The notes under the pieces: generated by a model
What the model was told of the DNA's origin: nothing
Database searches by the model: none
Seen by the model: only the letters and a program-made list of their open reading frames with translations
Shown here: positions 34,050-43,125 of the stretch, piece by piece
How the letters are laid out: each line of letters opens with the position of its first letter
Position numbering within the stretch: the first letter of the stretch is position 1
Made by a program: the position numbers and the translations under genes
Origin: an uncultured Flavobacteriaceae bacterium
GTDB taxonomy: Bacteria > Bacteroidota > Bacteroidia > Flavobacteriales > Flavobacteriaceae
Reading direction: 5' to 3'
DNA: 43,125 bases
Assembly: GCA_905479625.1 (NCBI GenBank)
Contig: CAJQNF010000112.1
Span: 1-43,125 of the forward strand

Positions 34050-34895
34050 TTACTCAAAAGTATAGACTTTTTTGTCTACTTCTGACAATCTGAAATAGCC
34101 AAAAGCATAATTCTCAGGGCTGTTAATATTGATACAGTTTCCTTTGATCTCGGCCGGTGTCGTGCTGAAAGGCCCTCCTACACCTCCAGATTGCTGAATA
34201 AGTAATTTTATATAGTTATAATATTGCTCAGATATTCCGTTAAGATCAATGTCTACAATGTCACCCGGTACAAATTCAGTTTCACCGGTGTCATCATTAT
34301 TTATTTTTTCATAAAAGATAGACATTTTATTCCCATCCGTAAATTCATCTTTTACATCGAACAAAGTTTGCAGAAGATCTCCTCTCCTTTGAAATTTGGT
34401 TAAATAAAAGTTTTTAATATCTTTTGGATCATTAAACTCAATATTTACTTCCAGAGCTTCTTTGTCAAAACCATTTTCTCTTGATTGAAATACAGTGGTA
34501 ATATCAGTTACCGGAGTCATTGTTTCAGAGGCACGATAGATTTCATTATCATACAAGATTTCCAAAGTATAGGACTGATCCATAACAGGAACAAACTCAT
34601 TTGTTGTATAGTTGCCATTATTCTGATCGGTAAATATGACTTCCCTTGAATCAGTATCATTGATCACCTTGACAATAGCACCTTTAACCGGGTTTTCAAC
34701 AAGGTTGTCAAAAAAGGGTGTTGATGTACTTAATTTGATGGTCTGTTGACTCCCTGAACTGCCTTTGATCCAATCCATGGATGCTTCTACGACAAGTCTT
34801 GGAGCAGCTTCGGGAACTTCAATATCGATCACATCAGTACAAGACGCTAGAAGTAGCGATAGAGATAGTAATATTTTATAGATATAATTTTTCAT
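34050..34895 (-). CDS. DUF4249 family lipoprotein paired with TonB receptor
   Basis: A 281-residue protein with lipoprotein signal (MKNYIYKILLSLSLLLASC) and a beta-rich mature part with RLVVEASMDWI near the N-terminus and a GTYTLEI-like segment SYTLEILYD. This matches DUF4249, proteins encoded next to carboxypeptidase-like TonB receptors in Bacteroidota and placed at the outer face of the outer membrane. It begins four bases after the receptor gene ends, so the two form one operon and probably one uptake complex. The ligand is unknown. Confidence 0.85.
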   Translation of the reverse strand: MKNYIYKILLSLSLLLASCTDVIDIEVPEAAPRLVVEASMDWIKGSSGSQQTIKLSTSTPFFDNLVENPVKGAIVKVINDTDSREVIFTDQNNGNYTTNEFVPVMDQSYTLEILYDNEIYRASETMTPVTDITTVFQSRENGFDKEALEVNIEFNDPKDIKNFYLTKFQRRGDLLQTLFDVKDEFTDGNKMSIFYEKINNDDTGETEFVPGDIVDIDLNGISEQYYNYIKLLIQQSGGVGGPFSTTPAEIKGNCININSPENYAFGYFRLSEVDKKVYTFE

Positions 34896-34899
34896 TTGT

Positions 34900-37269
34900 C
34901 TAAAATTTAAAATTATAAGTTACAGAAGGTACTATGCCAAAAATGGCAATTCTGGTCGCTTCATTAAGGCCCGTTTCTCTATTCTGAGAAAAAGATATTG
35001 AAGCCGCGTTCCTGCGATTATAAATATTATAGATACCAAATACCCATTCTCCTTGCCATTTTTTATTTGGTTTTCCGGGAACAAGAATAGCTGAGATATC
35101 AATTCTATGATAAGCTGGTAACCTGTCCGAATTTCGATCTGAATAACTAGCTATTGACAAACCTTCGTATTGGTATTGTCCGGTTGGATAAGTAACCGGC
35201 CTTCCAGTCTGGTAAAGGATATTGGCACTAAAACTCCATTTCTTATTCAATCTGTATACACCTGTAAATGATAGGTCATGCGTTCGGTCATAAGGATTGT
35301 AATACCAGTTTCCATTATTTATTCCAGGGCCGCCTGCATTACCACCAGGAGTTCTTTGCTCCGATTTGGATAGGGTATAGGCAAGCCAACCTGTAAAACT
35401 ACCTTTGGTTTTTCGAAGTAAAAATTCAAGCCCATAGGCTCTGGATTCTCCATTCAAAATCTCTGTTTCTATGGTGTTGTTTCCAATAAGGTCAGAGCCG
35501 TCAATATAATCGATTCGGTTCTCAATGTCCTTGTAATAAGCTTCAACTTCGATAGAGTATTGATTGTTATTGAGTTTCTTAAAATAGCCAAGAGCGTATT
35601 GGTTGGCTAACTGAGGTTCTATATAGCTTCCACTTGGTGCCCAAACATCGAGTGGGGTAACAGAGGTAGTATTTGAGATAAGGTGTATATACTGTGCCAC
35701 ACGAGAATACCCTGCCTTTACTGAAGATCGTTCGTTTAGCTCATAAGCAACGGCTAGTCTGGGTTCAAAGTTTCCAAAGCTTTTGATGACTTCTCCTTTG
35801 TCATATTCAATGGCATCTATGGGTTTTCCTCTTTCATATATGCCAAGTTGTTCATTATATACAACTGGTTGGTCATTTTCGTATTGGACGATTTTCTGGC
35901 CTCCCATTCTTGCAAAATTGCTATATCGCAAGCCGTATTGTAATGATACCTTTGGTGAAATTCTATGTTCAGCACCCACGTATAACCCTCCTTCAAAAGC
36001 TCTCTTTTGGTCAAGTTTCATATAGTTGATTCCGGAAGTCTCCGAAGTTGGGCTGATGATACCTGGATTGAATAGGTAATGTATTCCATTGACACCAAAA
36101 TCAAGTTTAATATTATTGTTTAAATAATAACTTAAGGCATATTTCAAATTGTAATTATCGATTTGGGAAAGCCAGTCAAATTCAAAAGCATTGATCTCCA
36201 ATTGGTAATCATATTTGCTGTAATTCACAGATAAATTAGAAAATATCTTATCATTAAATATATGATTCCATCTTAAATTCCCTGAAGAATTCCCATAGGA
36301 ACTGTTGAAGTTTTCGTTGAATTTAAAGACATCCCTTCCAAAATAACCGGAAAGAAAAAGTTGGTTATTTTCATTGATTTCATAATTTCCCTTTAGGTTC
36401 AGGTCATAAAAATAAGCACTGTTATCTTTTAAATCTTCACTAAGCTTTAGGAACAAATGCGCATAAGAACCTCGACCGGCAACTAAAAAAGAACTCCGGT
36501 CTTTTACTATTGGCCCTTCTACAGCTAGTCTTGTTGAAACGGTTCCAATTCCTCCTGTAAGCGCAAAATTTTTGTTGTTACCATCTTTTTGTCTTACATC
36601 AAGCACCGATGAAGCCCGTCCCCCAAAACGGGCTGGAATGTTCCCTTTGTATAGTTTGATGTCTTTGATCGCGTCAGAATTAAAAATCGAAAAGAAACCA
36701 AGCAGGTGCGACGTATTATAAATGATGGTCTCATCCAGCAAAACAAGGTTTTGATCTACCGATCCGCCCCGAACATTAAACCCACTTGAGCCTTCACCAT
36801 TGTTGGTTACTCCTGGAAGTAATTGAATCGATTTGATGATATCTACCTCTCCCAGAACCGCAGGCATCTGCTTGATAGTCGCCACATTGAGTTTTGACAC
36901 ACTCATTTGCGGTTTTCTAAGGTTGATGTCTTCAGATTCTTCAGTTTGTAAAACTATTTCATTGAGTTGGTTACTGCTTTCAGTAAGCTCAACGTCCAGG
37001 TTTTGATCACCAGTAAGTATGACTTCTTTGCTGATATCCTCAAATCCAAGATAGGAAATGATGAGTGTATAATTTCCTTCTGGAGCTGTAATTGAATAAA
37101 AACCATATTCATTTGAAGTGCCGCCAATACTGGAGTTTTGAATAAAAACTGTAGCGCCGAAAAGCGTTTCTCCACTGCTTTGATCTTTGATGGTCCCACT
37201 AATAGAGTAATTATTCTGGGCAAAAATAACAGAGGATATGAATAGAAATAAGATAGTTAATCTTTTCAT
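34900..37269 (-). CDS. TonB-dependent receptor with carboxypeptidase-regulatory-like domain
   Basis: A 789-residue outer-membrane receptor. Signal peptide MKRLTILFLFISSVIFAQ; a CarboxypepD_reg-like domain follows at about 20-105 (YSISGTIKDQSSGETLFGATV). A plug domain is at about 120-230 with LLPGVTNNGEGSSGFNVRGGS, and a beta-barrel with alternating aromatic strands ends at NFKF, a C-terminal Phe as in barrel proteins. It imports or displays an unknown ligand with the DUF4249 partner. It is shorter than the 1000-residue SusC-type receptors, and no SusD gene is present, so a glycan-import role is not indicated. Confidence 0.9.
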   Translation of the reverse strand: MKRLTILFLFISSVIFAQNNYSISGTIKDQSSGETLFGATVFIQNSSIGGTSNEYGFYSITAPEGNYTLIISYLGFEDISKEVILTGDQNLDVELTESSNQLNEIVLQTEESEDINLRKPQMSVSKLNVATIKQMPAVLGEVDIIKSIQLLPGVTNNGEGSSGFNVRGGSVDQNLVLLDETIIYNTSHLLGFFSIFNSDAIKDIKLYKGNIPARFGGRASSVLDVRQKDGNNKNFALTGGIGTVSTRLAVEGPIVKDRSSFLVAGRGSYAHLFLKLSEDLKDNSAYFYDLNLKGNYEINENNQLFLSGYFGRDVFKFNENFNSSYGNSSGNLRWNHIFNDKIFSNLSVNYSKYDYQLEINAFEFDWLSQIDNYNLKYALSYYLNNNIKLDFGVNGIHYLFNPGIISPTSETSGINYMKLDQKRAFEGGLYVGAEHRISPKVSLQYGLRYSNFARMGGQKIVQYENDQPVVYNEQLGIYERGKPIDAIEYDKGEVIKSFGNFEPRLAVAYELNERSSVKAGYSRVAQYIHLISNTTSVTPLDVWAPSGSYIEPQLANQYALGYFKKLNNNQYSIEVEAYYKDIENRIDYIDGSDLIGNNTIETEILNGESRAYGLEFLLRKTKGSFTGWLAYTLSKSEQRTPGGNAGGPGINNGNWYYNPYDRTHDLSFTGVYRLNKKWSFSANILYQTGRPVTYPTGQYQYEGLSIASYSDRNSDRLPAYHRIDISAILVPGKPNKKWQGEWVFGIYNIYNRRNAASISFSQNRETGLNEATRIAIFGIVPSVTYNFKF

Positions 37270-37335
37270 TTTTTTCGGGGGTAAATAATCATATCTAAAT
37301 CAACAACAAATAAAGTCTCTTTATAAGTCGAATAC

Positions 37336-38739
37336 TTAACTATGCAATGCTCTTCCGTCAACCGCGAGACAGGCTTCTTTGATCGCTTCAGTATAGGTTG
37401 GGTGGGCATGACTCATTCTGGCAACATCCTCACTTGATGCTCTGAATTCCATAGCCACAACTGCTTCAGCAATCAAATCAGCAGCTCTTGCACCTATCAT
37501 ATGTACGCCAAGAATTTCGTCAGTTTTGGCATCTGCTAATACTTTGATCAGCCCATCAATGTCCATACTCGCCCTTGCTCTGCCCAAAGCACGCATAGGG
37601 AAGCTTCCCATTTTATAATCAACACCAGCTTCTTTGAGTTGTTCTTCTGTTTTTCCGACAGAAGCCACTTCCGGCCATGTGTACACCACTCCGGGAATCA
37701 AATTATAATCGATATGAGGTTTTTGGCCTGCGATGATTTCAGCAGCCATCGTACCTTCTTCTTCTGCCTTATGCGCAAGCATTGCACCACGAACAACATC
37801 ACCAATCGCATAGATATTGCTTATATTGGTTTGTAGATGTTCGTTGACTTCTATTTGTCCTCTTTCATTGGCTATTACACCTGCAGCGTCAAGTTGTAAT
37901 CCATCGGTAAATGGTCTTCTTCCAACAGACACCAAACAATAATCTCCTTTGATCTCAACTTCATTACCTTTTTTATCATCAGCCAATACTGTGATTTCAT
38001 TGCCTTTTCTGCTGACGTCTTTCACCTTATGAGAAACATTGATCTTGAATTTATTCTTTTTAAAAACTTTAGCCAGTTCTTTCGACAGTGCGGCATCCAT
38101 GGTTGGGATGATCCTGTCCATATATTCAACTATCGTTACCTCAGCTCCAAGTCTTTTATATACTTGACCTAATTCAAGTCCGATCACCCCACCTCCAATA
38201 ACGATAAGGTGTTTTGGAATTTCTTTTAATTTTAATGCCTCAGTGGAAGTGATGATCCTCTCTTTGTCAATTTTGATAAAAGGTAAATTGGACGGCTTAC
38301 TTCCTGTGGCTATAATAGTGTTTTTAGAAGAAATTTCTTCAGTACTTTTATCCTCTTTTGTAATCAGGATGAGCTCTGAACTCTTAAAACTACCCAAGCC
38401 TTGATATACATCTATTTTGTTTTTCTTCATTAAGAAATCAATACCTCCCGTTGTCTGCTCTACCACAGTATCTTTGCGAGAGATCATCTTGGCAAGATTC
38501 ACTTTGATCTCCCCTGGAATTTCAATTCCATGCGTGTCAAAATGTTTTATCGCATCTTCATAGTGATGAGATGAGTCAAGCAAAGCCTTACTGGGAATGC
38601 AACCTACGTTAAGGCAGGTGCCTCCTAAAGTCTTATATTTTTCGATTAAAGCCGTTTTTAAACCCAATTGTGCACAGCGAATGGCAGCTACATATCCTCC
38701 GGGACCAGAACCTATTACGGTAACATCATATGATTTCAT
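37336..38739 (-). CDS. lpdA: Dihydrolipoyl dehydrogenase (E3)
   Basis: A protein of about 467 residues that reoxidises lipoyl groups of the 2-oxoacid dehydrogenase or glycine cleavage complexes. FAD motif VIGSGPGGYVAAIRCAQLG, redox disulfide TCLNVGCIPSK (C42, C47), second dinucleotide motif VIGGGVIGLELGQVY, and the C-terminal active base H446 in HPTYTEAIKEA. The frame extends nine codons upstream, but a -7 box overlaps that part, so the ATG at 38739 is preferred. E1/E2 genes are not nearby. Confidence 0.95.
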   Translation of the reverse strand: MKSYDVTVIGSGPGGYVAAIRCAQLGLKTALIEKYKTLGGTCLNVGCIPSKALLDSSHHYEDAIKHFDTHGIEIPGEIKVNLAKMISRKDTVVEQTTGGIDFLMKKNKIDVYQGLGSFKSSELILITKEDKSTEEISSKNTIIATGSKPSNLPFIKIDKERIITSTEALKLKEIPKHLIVIGGGVIGLELGQVYKRLGAEVTIVEYMDRIIPTMDAALSKELAKVFKKNKFKINVSHKVKDVSRKGNEITVLADDKKGNEVEIKGDYCLVSVGRRPFTDGLQLDAAGVIANERGQIEVNEHLQTNISNIYAIGDVVRGAMLAHKAEEEGTMAAEIIAGQKPHIDYNLIPGVVYTWPEVASVGKTEEQLKEAGVDYKMGSFPMRALGRARASMDIDGLIKVLADAKTDEILGVHMIGARAADLIAEAVVAMEFRASSEDVARMSHAHPTYTEAIKEACLAVDGRALHS

Positions 38740-38763
38740 AATGGTATTCAATTTTAATGATTG

Positions 38764-38771
38764 CAAAAATA
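38764..38771 (-). promoter_or_regulatory. Candidate -7 box for lpdA
   Basis: On the minus strand TATTTTTG matches TAnnTTTG exactly, with its near edge 24 bases upstream of the chosen lpdA ATG. No convincing -33 TTG is seen at the usual distance. Confidence 0.42.
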
Positions 38772-38887
38772 AGTTATTTCACTATATATAGAAAAGGATT
38801 GAGAAATTGATTTTATCATTTTTCAACCTCGCATGATGCCTAATAAGGCCTGTATCAGCTATAACATTTTCTTCTACTTCACACAAT

Positions 38888-40918
38888 TTAATGTAGAAGT
38901 CCGGCACGTTTTAATAGCGCATCCACTGTTGGTTCTTTCCCTCTGAACCTTTTATACAAGACCATTGGTTTTTCGGTACCTCCTTTGCTTAATACATTTT
39001 CTTTAAATCGATTGGCCACCTCTTTGTTAAAAATGCCAGCGTCTTTAAAGGCTTCAAATGCATCAGCATCAAGTACTTCTGCCCATTTATAACTGTAGTA
39101 GCCGGCTGAATAACCCCCTTGAAAAATATGGGAAAAAGCTGTACTCATGCAGTTTTCCGCAACGTCAGGATATAATTGAGTGTCTCCAAAGGCCTCTTTT
39201 TCGAATTTTTTTACATTACTGATACCACTGGGATCGTGAGCGTGATAAGACATATCGAGCATGCCAAAACTGAGCTGTCTTAAAGTAGCAATTCCTTCAA
39301 GAAAATTGGAAGAGTCCTTTATTTTTTGAACCAGTTCCATAGGTATAGGCTCTTTGTTTACATAATGTCTGGCAAACAACGTCAGGGCCTCCTTTTCAAA
39401 ACACCAGTTTTCAAGAATTTGACTTGGTAGCTCAACAAAATCCCAATACACATTGGTGCCTGATAAATTTGGGTAAGTCGTATTGGCCAGCATACCATGC
39501 AGGGCATGACCAAATTCATGAAAGAGGGTTGTGACCTCATTAAAAGTAAGTAATGAGGGCTTTGAAGCAGTAGGCTTTGTAAAGTTGCATACGATAGAAA
39601 TATGGGGCCTTGAATTTATTTCTCCCTCTACCCATTGTGCTTTATAACTGGTCATCCATGCCCCGTTTCGTTTTCCTTTTCGAGGAAAGAAATCAGCATA
39701 GAAAAGGGCAACTAATTCCCCCTTCGAATTACTCACCTCATAGGTTTTTACCTCCTTATGATAAGTATCAACATTATTTACAGATTTAAAACGTAAATCA
39801 TAAAGTTTACCGGCAATGTCAAATACGCCTTGAATTACATTTTCAAGTTTAAAATAAGGCTTTAGTTTTTCATCATCCAGGTCGAATAAGATCTTTTTCA
39901 GTTTTTCAGCATAATAGGCTCCATCCCATTTTTCAATCCTGTCAAGGCCATCTTTTTGGGCAAGGTCCTTGAGCATTTGGAATTCTTTTTCAGCAGCCGG
40001 TTTGGCTTTTGTCAAGAGTTTTTCCAGAAAAACCTGCACTTTTTCAGGCTCTTCTGCCATGCGTTCTTCCAATACATAATGTGCGTGAGAAGCATAACCC
40101 AATAAATTAGCACGTTGATATCTCAGATTAGCAATGTCTATAACAATTTGCTCATTGTTGTATTCATTTTTTTGCATACCTCTGGCGCCAAATGCTTTAG
40201 ATATTTTTTCCCGAAGGACCCGATTATCAGCATAGGTCATAAAAGGTATATAACTTGGGTAGTCTAAAGTAAAAACCCAGCCTTCTATTTTTTTATCTTC
40301 TGCCATCATACGAGCCGCTTCGATTACTCCCTCCGGCAAACCTGAAAGGTCTTTTTCTTCCTTAATGATCAGTTCATACTGATTCGTTTCGGCCAAAATA
40401 TTTTCGCCGAATTTCAAGCCTAATTTGGACTTTTTTTTATCGATTTCTCTGAGGATCTCTTTATCTTTTTCATTTAGATTTGAACCATTCCTGACAAAAG
40501 CCTTATAATTTTTTTCCAGAAGCATAAGTTGTTCTGGATTCAATCCCAAGTTCTTTCTTTTAGCATAAACTGCTTCTATTCTTTTGAACAGGTCTTTATT
40601 CAAGCTGATGTCATTGGCAAATTCACTTAACATGGGAGATACTTCCTGGGCAATTTTTTGAATTTCATCACTTGTTTCTGCAGCATTCAAATTGAAAAAA
40701 ACACTTGATATGCGGTTTAGTCTATTGCCGGAAAATTCAAGTGCTACCAAGGTGTTTTCAAAATCAGCAGGTTCAGGATTTGTAACAATTTGATTAATTT
40801 CTTTTTTAGCTTCTTTGATGGCAGTTTCAAACGCAGGTAAGAAATGATCATTTTTTATAGTTGAAAATGGGGCTGAACCAAAGGGTGTTTCAAAATCTTT
40901 GAGTAATGGATTATTCAT
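38888..40918 (-). CDS. M3-family metallopeptidase (oligopeptidase A / Dcp-like)
   Basis: A 676-residue cytoplasmic zinc peptidase with no signal peptide. Zinc motif HEFGHALHGM (HExxH) near residue 465, then a Glu ligand in the segment after it (FVELPSQILENW), and the C-terminal YSYKWAEVLDADAFEAF. Length and motifs match the Dcp/PrlC subfamily that degrades short peptides. It is followed by no gene in the same direction before lpdA. A 14-bp palindrome lies 19 bases upstream of its start. Confidence 0.92.
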   Translation of the reverse strand: MNNPLLKDFETPFGSAPFSTIKNDHFLPAFETAIKEAKKEINQIVTNPEPADFENTLVALEFSGNRLNRISSVFFNLNAAETSDEIQKIAQEVSPMLSEFANDISLNKDLFKRIEAVYAKRKNLGLNPEQLMLLEKNYKAFVRNGSNLNEKDKEILREIDKKKSKLGLKFGENILAETNQYELIIKEEKDLSGLPEGVIEAARMMAEDKKIEGWVFTLDYPSYIPFMTYADNRVLREKISKAFGARGMQKNEYNNEQIVIDIANLRYQRANLLGYASHAHYVLEERMAEEPEKVQVFLEKLLTKAKPAAEKEFQMLKDLAQKDGLDRIEKWDGAYYAEKLKKILFDLDDEKLKPYFKLENVIQGVFDIAGKLYDLRFKSVNNVDTYHKEVKTYEVSNSKGELVALFYADFFPRKGKRNGAWMTSYKAQWVEGEINSRPHISIVCNFTKPTASKPSLLTFNEVTTLFHEFGHALHGMLANTTYPNLSGTNVYWDFVELPSQILENWCFEKEALTLFARHYVNKEPIPMELVQKIKDSSNFLEGIATLRQLSFGMLDMSYHAHDPSGISNVKKFEKEAFGDTQLYPDVAENCMSTAFSHIFQGGYSAGYYSYKWAEVLDADAFEAFKDAGIFNKEVANRFKENVLSKGGTEKPMVLYKRFRGKEPTVDALLKRAGLLH

Positions 40919-40936
40919 GGATATATCTTGATTAAA

Positions 40937-40950
40937 ACCTTTTAAAAGGT
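40937..40950. repeat. 14-bp perfect palindrome upstream of the M3 peptidase gene
   Basis: ACCTTTTAAAAGGT is a perfect inverted repeat between purE and the peptidase gene. It has no following T tract in either direction, so an operator-like role is as likely as termination. Confidence 0.4.
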
Positions 40951-41014
40951 CGTATAATTTAATTCGAAAACAGATTGATATATAAGCGATTGTACCTTGA
41001 AGATACAGGGTGAA

Positions 41015-41500
41015 TTAGTGCTTTAGTCCCTCGGCAGCTTTGATGACTTTTTGCTTAAGACCTTCTTTAAAGGAAATGATTTTATGAAGGATCTCACTAT
41101 CTGATGCGCCTAAAATTTGAGCAGCAAGAATACCTGCATTTTTAGCGCCATCTAGTGCCACAGTAGCCACCGGGACACCTCCGGGCATCTGTAAAATGGA
41201 CAGTACAGAATCCCAGCCATCGATCGAATTTCTTGACTTTACAGGAACACCTATTACCGGGAGCGGGCTCATTGACGCCACCATTCCGGGAAGATGCGCT
41301 GCGCCACCGGCACCTGCAATAATCACTTTTATACCCCTTTTATGCGCTTCCGTGGCATAACTGAATAATTTTTCAGGAGTTCTATGGGCTGAAACGATAT
41401 CTACTTCTGTTGCTATTTCAAAACTTTTTAGAATATCAATTGCTTCTTGCATGATCGGTAGGTCTGAATCGCTACCCATGATAATTCCAACCTTGGCCAT
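41015..41500 (-). CDS. purE: 5-(Carboxyamino)imidazole ribonucleotide mutase
   Basis: A 161-residue class I PurE. GSDSDLPIMQEA binds the ribonucleotide phosphate; SAHRTPEKLFSYA holds the catalytic His; and GAGGAAHLPGMVASMSPLPVIGVPV is the family core. It moves the carboxylate from N5-CAIR to C4 in purine synthesis. The partner PurK is not adjacent. It is divergent from the GH3 gene. Confidence 0.95.
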   Translation of the reverse strand: MAKVGIIMGSDSDLPIMQEAIDILKSFEIATEVDIVSAHRTPEKLFSYATEAHKRGIKVIIAGAGGAAHLPGMVASMSPLPVIGVPVKSRNSIDGWDSVLSILQMPGGVPVATVALDGAKNAGILAAQILGASDSEILHKIISFKEGLKQKVIKAAEGLKH

Positions 41501-41526
41501 AATTTGTTAATTTTAGAAAAAACTTA

Positions 41527-41557
41527 TTGAATTCGACTGATAAAAATTGTATTTTTA
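41527..41557 (+). promoter_or_regulatory. Candidate promoter for the GH3-like gene
   Basis: A TTG at 41527-41529 and, after 20 bases, TATTTTTA at 41550-41557. The spacing fits a Bacteroidota -33/-7 promoter, with one mismatch at the last base of the -7 box (A for G). The leader would be about 33 bases. Confidence 0.42.
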
Positions 41558-41594
41558 AGGGCTAAAGGTAAGATAAAAAAGTGTTTTCATAACA

Positions 41595-43121
41595 ATGCAA
41601 ATTCCATTATTTAATACGGTTCTATCGTGGATTTTAAAAAAGCGAAAGTATCAGGTCGATATGTTTTTACATCATCCTGTAGATGTGCAGAATGAAGTTT
41701 TGTACAACTTATTATCTGATGCTAAACATACTTATTTCGGTGAGAAATATGGTTTTAAAGACATCAAGAATTATGCTTCTTTTGCCAAAAAAGTTCCAAT
41801 CCAGCAATATGAGAGCATTGAACCTTTGATCGAAAGGAACAGAAGGGGAGAGCAGAACCTTTTCTGGCCATCTAAAACACAGTGGTTTGCCAAATCCAGT
41901 GGTACGACCAATGCAAAAAGTAAATTTATTCCCGTAAGTAACGAAGCTATTGATGATTGTCACATGAAGGCAGGAAAAGATATGCTATGCCTGTTTATCA
42001 ATAATAATGAGGACACGGAGATCTTTAAGGGAAAGGGCTTGCGTCTTGGCGGAAGTTCAGCGATCTATGAGGATAACGATACTTTTTTTGGAGACCTCTC
42101 TGCCATTATCATTGAAAACTTGCCTTTTTGGGCGGATTTTAGCAGTGCACCTAGCCAGAAAACAGCTTTAATGAGTGAATGGGAGACCAAAATGGATGCC
42201 ATTATAAATGAAACGATACAGGAAGATATTACCAGTTTGACTGGTGTTCCCTCCTGGATGCTGGTGCTTTTGAACAGGGTGCTTGAAGTTACCGGAAAAA
42301 ATCATATACTAGAAGTATGGCCCAATCTTGAGGTGTACTTTCACGGGGGTGTAAACTTTAATCCCTACAGAGAACAATATGAAAAATTGATCCCAAATAA
42401 GGATTTTAGGTATTATGAAACCTATAATGCTTCTGAAGGATTTTTCGCCATACAGGACCGAAATGATTCAGATGAATTATTATTGATGCTTGATTATGGT
42501 ATTTTCTATGAATTTATTCCAATGGAGCATTACCAAGGTGAGAGCTCGAAGGCAATCCCTCTTCAAGAAGTGAAGGTAGGTATTAATTATGCCATTGTCA
42601 TAAGCACAAACTCCGGCTTATGGCGATACCTTATTGGTGATACCGTCAAATTTACCAGTGTGAAACCCTATAGAATTAAGATTACCGGAAGGACCAAACA
42701 TTTCATTAATGTTTTTGGTGAAGAATTGGTCATTGAAAATGCCGAAGATGCCTTAAAAATAGCCTGCTCAAAGTTTGATGCTTCCTTAATAGATTATACT
42801 GTAGCGCCTATTTTTATGAATGGTGAACACAGCGGAGGCCATGAATGGTTGATAGAATTTAAGAGGAGTCCGGAGAATTTGGAAGGATTTACAAGTTGCC
42901 TTGACACTGCACTCAAGGGACTGAATTCTGACTATGAAGCTAAGAGGTATCGCGACATGACCATTGGAATGCCAAAAGTGCATCAGGCTCCAAAGGGCCT
43001 TTTTTATCAATGGTTAAAAAGTAAAAACAAACTAGGAGGACAGCATAAGGTGCCCAGATTAAGCAACAAAAGAGATTATCTCGACGAATTACTTGAAATG
43101 TATCAAAGTGAGGCTGGCTGA
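41595..43121 (+). CDS. GH3-family adenylate-forming protein
   Basis: A 508-residue protein of the GH3 auxin-responsive family, a branch of the ANL adenylating enzymes. Visible motifs: the ATP loop FAKSSGTTNAKSKFIP near 100-115, FYETYNASEGFFAIQD-like segment (YETYNASEGFFAIQD), and GDTVKFTSVKPYRIKITGRTKHFINVFGEELVIEN, where the domain hinge lies. Plant members join amino acids to jasmonate or auxin. The bacterial members are widespread in Bacteroidota and their substrate is unknown. It is close to complete, ending four bases before the window edge, and has no visible partner. Confidence 0.88.
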   Translation: MQIPLFNTVLSWILKKRKYQVDMFLHHPVDVQNEVLYNLLSDAKHTYFGEKYGFKDIKNYASFAKKVPIQQYESIEPLIERNRRGEQNLFWPSKTQWFAKSSGTTNAKSKFIPVSNEAIDDCHMKAGKDMLCLFINNNEDTEIFKGKGLRLGGSSAIYEDNDTFFGDLSAIIIENLPFWADFSSAPSQKTALMSEWETKMDAIINETIQEDITSLTGVPSWMLVLLNRVLEVTGKNHILEVWPNLEVYFHGGVNFNPYREQYEKLIPNKDFRYYETYNASEGFFAIQDRNDSDELLLMLDYGIFYEFIPMEHYQGESSKAIPLQEVKVGINYAIVISTNSGLWRYLIGDTVKFTSVKPYRIKITGRTKHFINVFGEELVIENAEDALKIACSKFDASLIDYTVAPIFMNGEHSGGHEWLIEFKRSPENLEGFTSCLDTALKGLNSDYEAKRYRDMTIGMPKVHQAPKGLFYQWLKSKNKLGGQHKVPRLSNKRDYLDELLEMYQSEAG

Positions 43122-43125
43122 GGTT

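Noticed and set aside
40919-41014. Terminator between purE and the M3 peptidase
   Set aside because: The perfect palindrome there lacks the T tract needed for intrinsic termination; it was recorded as a repeat only.
1-43125. CRISPR array, prophage, IS element or integrative island
   Set aside because: No direct-repeat/spacer pattern, no transposase, integrase or phage structural gene and no flanking direct repeats were found. All sizeable frames belong to conserved core families, and composition is even across genes.

Overview
This window is about 43 kb of AT-rich chromosome from a member of the Bacteroidota, most likely a marine flavobacterium (class Flavobacteriia). Evidence for this: proteins typical of that group (DUF4837, DUF4249 next to a TonB receptor, and a DUF5103 protein of the type IX secretion plug family); several TAnnTTTG -7 boxes in place of an E. 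coli-type -10; little sign of Shine-Dalgarno use; and sodium-based energetics. It is a housekeeping region. I see no prophage, insertion sequence, CRISPR array, rRNA or tRNA.

Layout. (1) 1-3115, minus strand: methylmalonyl-CoA epimerase followed by the subunits of a biotin-dependent, sodium-pumping decarboxylase (mce-mmdA-oadG-mmdC-oadB, the last cut by the window edge). (2) 3410-6125, minus strand: a DinB-like protein, a secreted esterase-like hydrolase and the T9SS plug-type protein. (3) 6338-12177, plus strand: the complete nqrABCDEF operon for the Na+-translocating NADH:quinone reductase, closed by a strong terminator. An OmpA-type lipoprotein follows on the minus strand, then apbE, whose product attaches FMN to NqrB and NqrC. 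(4) 14614-19697, minus strand: a DUF4837 lipoprotein, two tandem paralogous LysM lytic transglycosylases and a lysophospholipase-like hydrolase. (5) 19956-20651: a small sigma-factor-like protein of unknown role. (6) 20652-31946, plus strand: a merged arginine/proline biosynthesis operon (GNAT/ArgA-like, argG, argC, proC, argD, proA, proB, argF-type transcarbamylase, argB, argE, argH), followed by a methyltransferase. (7) 32722-41500, minus strand: pabB-type chorismate enzyme, DUF4249 lipoprotein plus TonB receptor, lpdA, an M3 peptidase and purE. (8) 41595-43121, plus strand: a GH3-like protein.

The most interesting signal is the 376-base leader before the arginine operon. It holds two consecutive short open reading frames of 23 and 29 codons that have not been annotated as genes by length. 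The first has Arg codons AGA, CGC-CGC-CGC and CGC-CGC. The second ends in CGC-CGT-CGC-CCG-stop. This looks like a tandem arginine leader-peptide (attenuation-type) switch. I know of no description of such a system in Bacteroidota, but I could not search. Downstream of the second peptide lie short complementary segments that could form alternative pairings, one of which a ribosome stalled on the Arg codons would cover.

Where upstream in-frame codons allowed longer proteins, I moved starts to the codon that gives a sensible signal peptide or lies downstream of a -7 box (DUF5103 protein, OmpA lipoprotein, ApbE, first transglycosylase, hydrolase at 18861, LpdA).
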